Positions 4,862 to 5,121 of a stretch of 5,121 bases of DNA are shown piece after piece. Position 1 is the stretch's first letter. The number at the start of each line of letters is the position of its first letter. Source of the stretch: Candidatus Bathyarchaeota archaeon (GTDB lineage: Archaea; Thermoproteota; Bathyarchaeia; Bathyarchaeales; Bathyarchaeaceae); the NCBI GenBank assembly GCA_029883255.1, contig JAOUJL010000111.1, forward strand, positions 1-5,121. The letters are read 5' to 3'. The notes beneath the pieces are model-generated. The model was not told where the DNA came from. It searched no databases and saw nothing but the letters and a program-made list of their open reading frames with translations. Made by a program: the position numbers and the translations under genes.

Positions 4862-4899
4862 GCGCGTGCGCTTAGCGCGCCCAAAATGTCATAAACATT
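4862..4899. promoter_or_regulatory. Two adjacent inverted repeats upstream of membrane ORF
   Basis: Bases 4866-4880 can fold as a six-pair GC-rich stem closed by a TTA loop (an alternative five-pair stem uses 4862-4866 with 4876-4880). It is followed by AATGT (4885-4889) pairing with ACATT (4895-4899). They lie between the small basic ORF and the membrane ORF. They may be the end of one transcript, an operator for the next, or a small structured RNA. No T-run follows the GC stem, so a simple terminator is less likely. Confidence 0.4.
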
Positions 4900-4909
4900 A
4901 ACCTAAAAA

Positions 4910-4921
4910 TATGCATGCATG
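4910..4921. repeat. TATGCATGCATG, copy C
   Basis: Identical over 12 bases to 3559-3570. It covers the proposed ATG (4915) of the membrane ORF and contains the perfect palindrome ATGCATGCAT (4911-4920). Confidence 0.5.
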
Positions 4922-5121
4922 ACGTGACTACGTCTAAGGAGTTGGCAATAAGCCTCGTAGGCTTGGTCATAGCAATAGTCTTAGCTGTCCTTTCCTTGGG
5001 AATTGCCAACTGGGGAATACAAATTTTCGGGATAAGTGGAGATGTACCAAGGGGGGCCGCATTGATAGCAGTTGCTATAATCATAGGACAGACAATAGCG
5101 GCATTCGCCAACAAAAAATAC
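4915..5121 (+). CDS. Small membrane protein, 3' end outside window
   Basis: An open frame from ATG 4915 (or GTG 4924) runs to the window edge with 69 codons and no stop. The peptide starts MHDVTTSKELAIS, then has a strongly hydrophobic helix (about residues 11-31, LVGLVIAIVLAVLSLGI within it). A short polar-containing loop NWGIQIFGISGDVPRG follows, then a second helix (about 48-65, ALIAVAIIIGQTIAAFA) ending in NKKY. It is thus a two-helix membrane protein so far. No Shine-Dalgarno precedes either start. AT-rich stretches at 4889-4898 and 4902-4910 could serve as TATA elements, so a leaderless mRNA starting at or near GTG 4924 is possible. I recognise no family. It is on the same strand as the small basic ORF but separated by palindromes. 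Confidence 0.6.
   Translation, partial: MHDVTTSKELAISLVGLVIAIVLAVLSLGIANWGIQIFGISGDVPRGAALIAVAIIIGQTIAAFANKKY

Noticed and set aside
3559..4921. A 1.35-kb transposon bounded by the 12-base direct repeat
   Set aside because: No transposase between the copies, no terminal inverted repeats, and a 12-base match of this sort is expected about once by chance in this window.
4660..5114. Two minus-strand frames (4660-4884 and 4872-5114)
   Set aside because: Antisense to the small basic ORF and to the two-helix membrane ORF; they use TTG-like starts and lack ribosome sites.

Overview
The window looks like a piece of an archaeal chromosome. It carries archaeal/eukaryote-type RNase P proteins (Rpp30 and Pop5 homologues), the predicted exosome-associated RNA-binding protein of the COG1325 family, ribosomal proteins L15e and L13e, and a pyruvoyl-dependent arginine decarboxylase. 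L13e is typical of the TACK and Asgard lineages and is absent from most Euryarchaeota. The pyruvoyl-type arginine decarboxylase argues against Sulfolobales-like Crenarchaeota, which use an AdoMet-decarboxylase-derived enzyme. Together with the integrase type, this suggests a Thermoproteota (TACK) archaeon, perhaps Bathyarchaeia. That placement is inference from gene content only.

The left part (1-3162) is housekeeping. Reading on the minus strand, the order is L15e, [pdaD inserted on the plus strand], L13e, COG1325 RNA-binding protein, rnp3, rnp2, and possibly the first codons of psmA at the very edge. This is the known archaeal superoperon joining ribosome, exosome, RNase P and proteasome genes. 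It is interrupted here by a divergently read arginine decarboxylase. COG1325/rnp3 overlap by ATGA, and rnp3/rnp2 overlap by 104 nt with a strong Shine-Dalgarno deciding a TTG start for rnp2. The L13e-pdaD gap (1845-1996) holds two divergent promoters. The pdaD-L15e gap (2459-2589) holds a hairpin and a T7 run on the minus strand, consistent with convergent termination.

The right part (3163-5121) is accessory in character. A C-terminal remnant of a tyrosine recombinase sits just upstream of the L15e promoter. A weak 50-codon plus-strand ORF begins at its truncated edge. Next comes a minus-strand gene for a 258-residue protein with a TPR-like hairpin and a 102-residue Arg/Glu/Ala tail, encoded by an expanded polypurine/polypyrimidine tract. 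Then, on the plus strand, there is a 33-residue very basic protein with a TATA-like box and Shine-Dalgarno, a cluster of small palindromes, and the start of a two-helix membrane protein that runs off the window.

I did not see a complete undescribed defence or mobile system. The most notable items are the GA-tract-encoded charged-helix protein, the unassigned 33-residue basic protein, the integrase scar, the palindrome cluster, and the long rnp3/rnp2 overlap.
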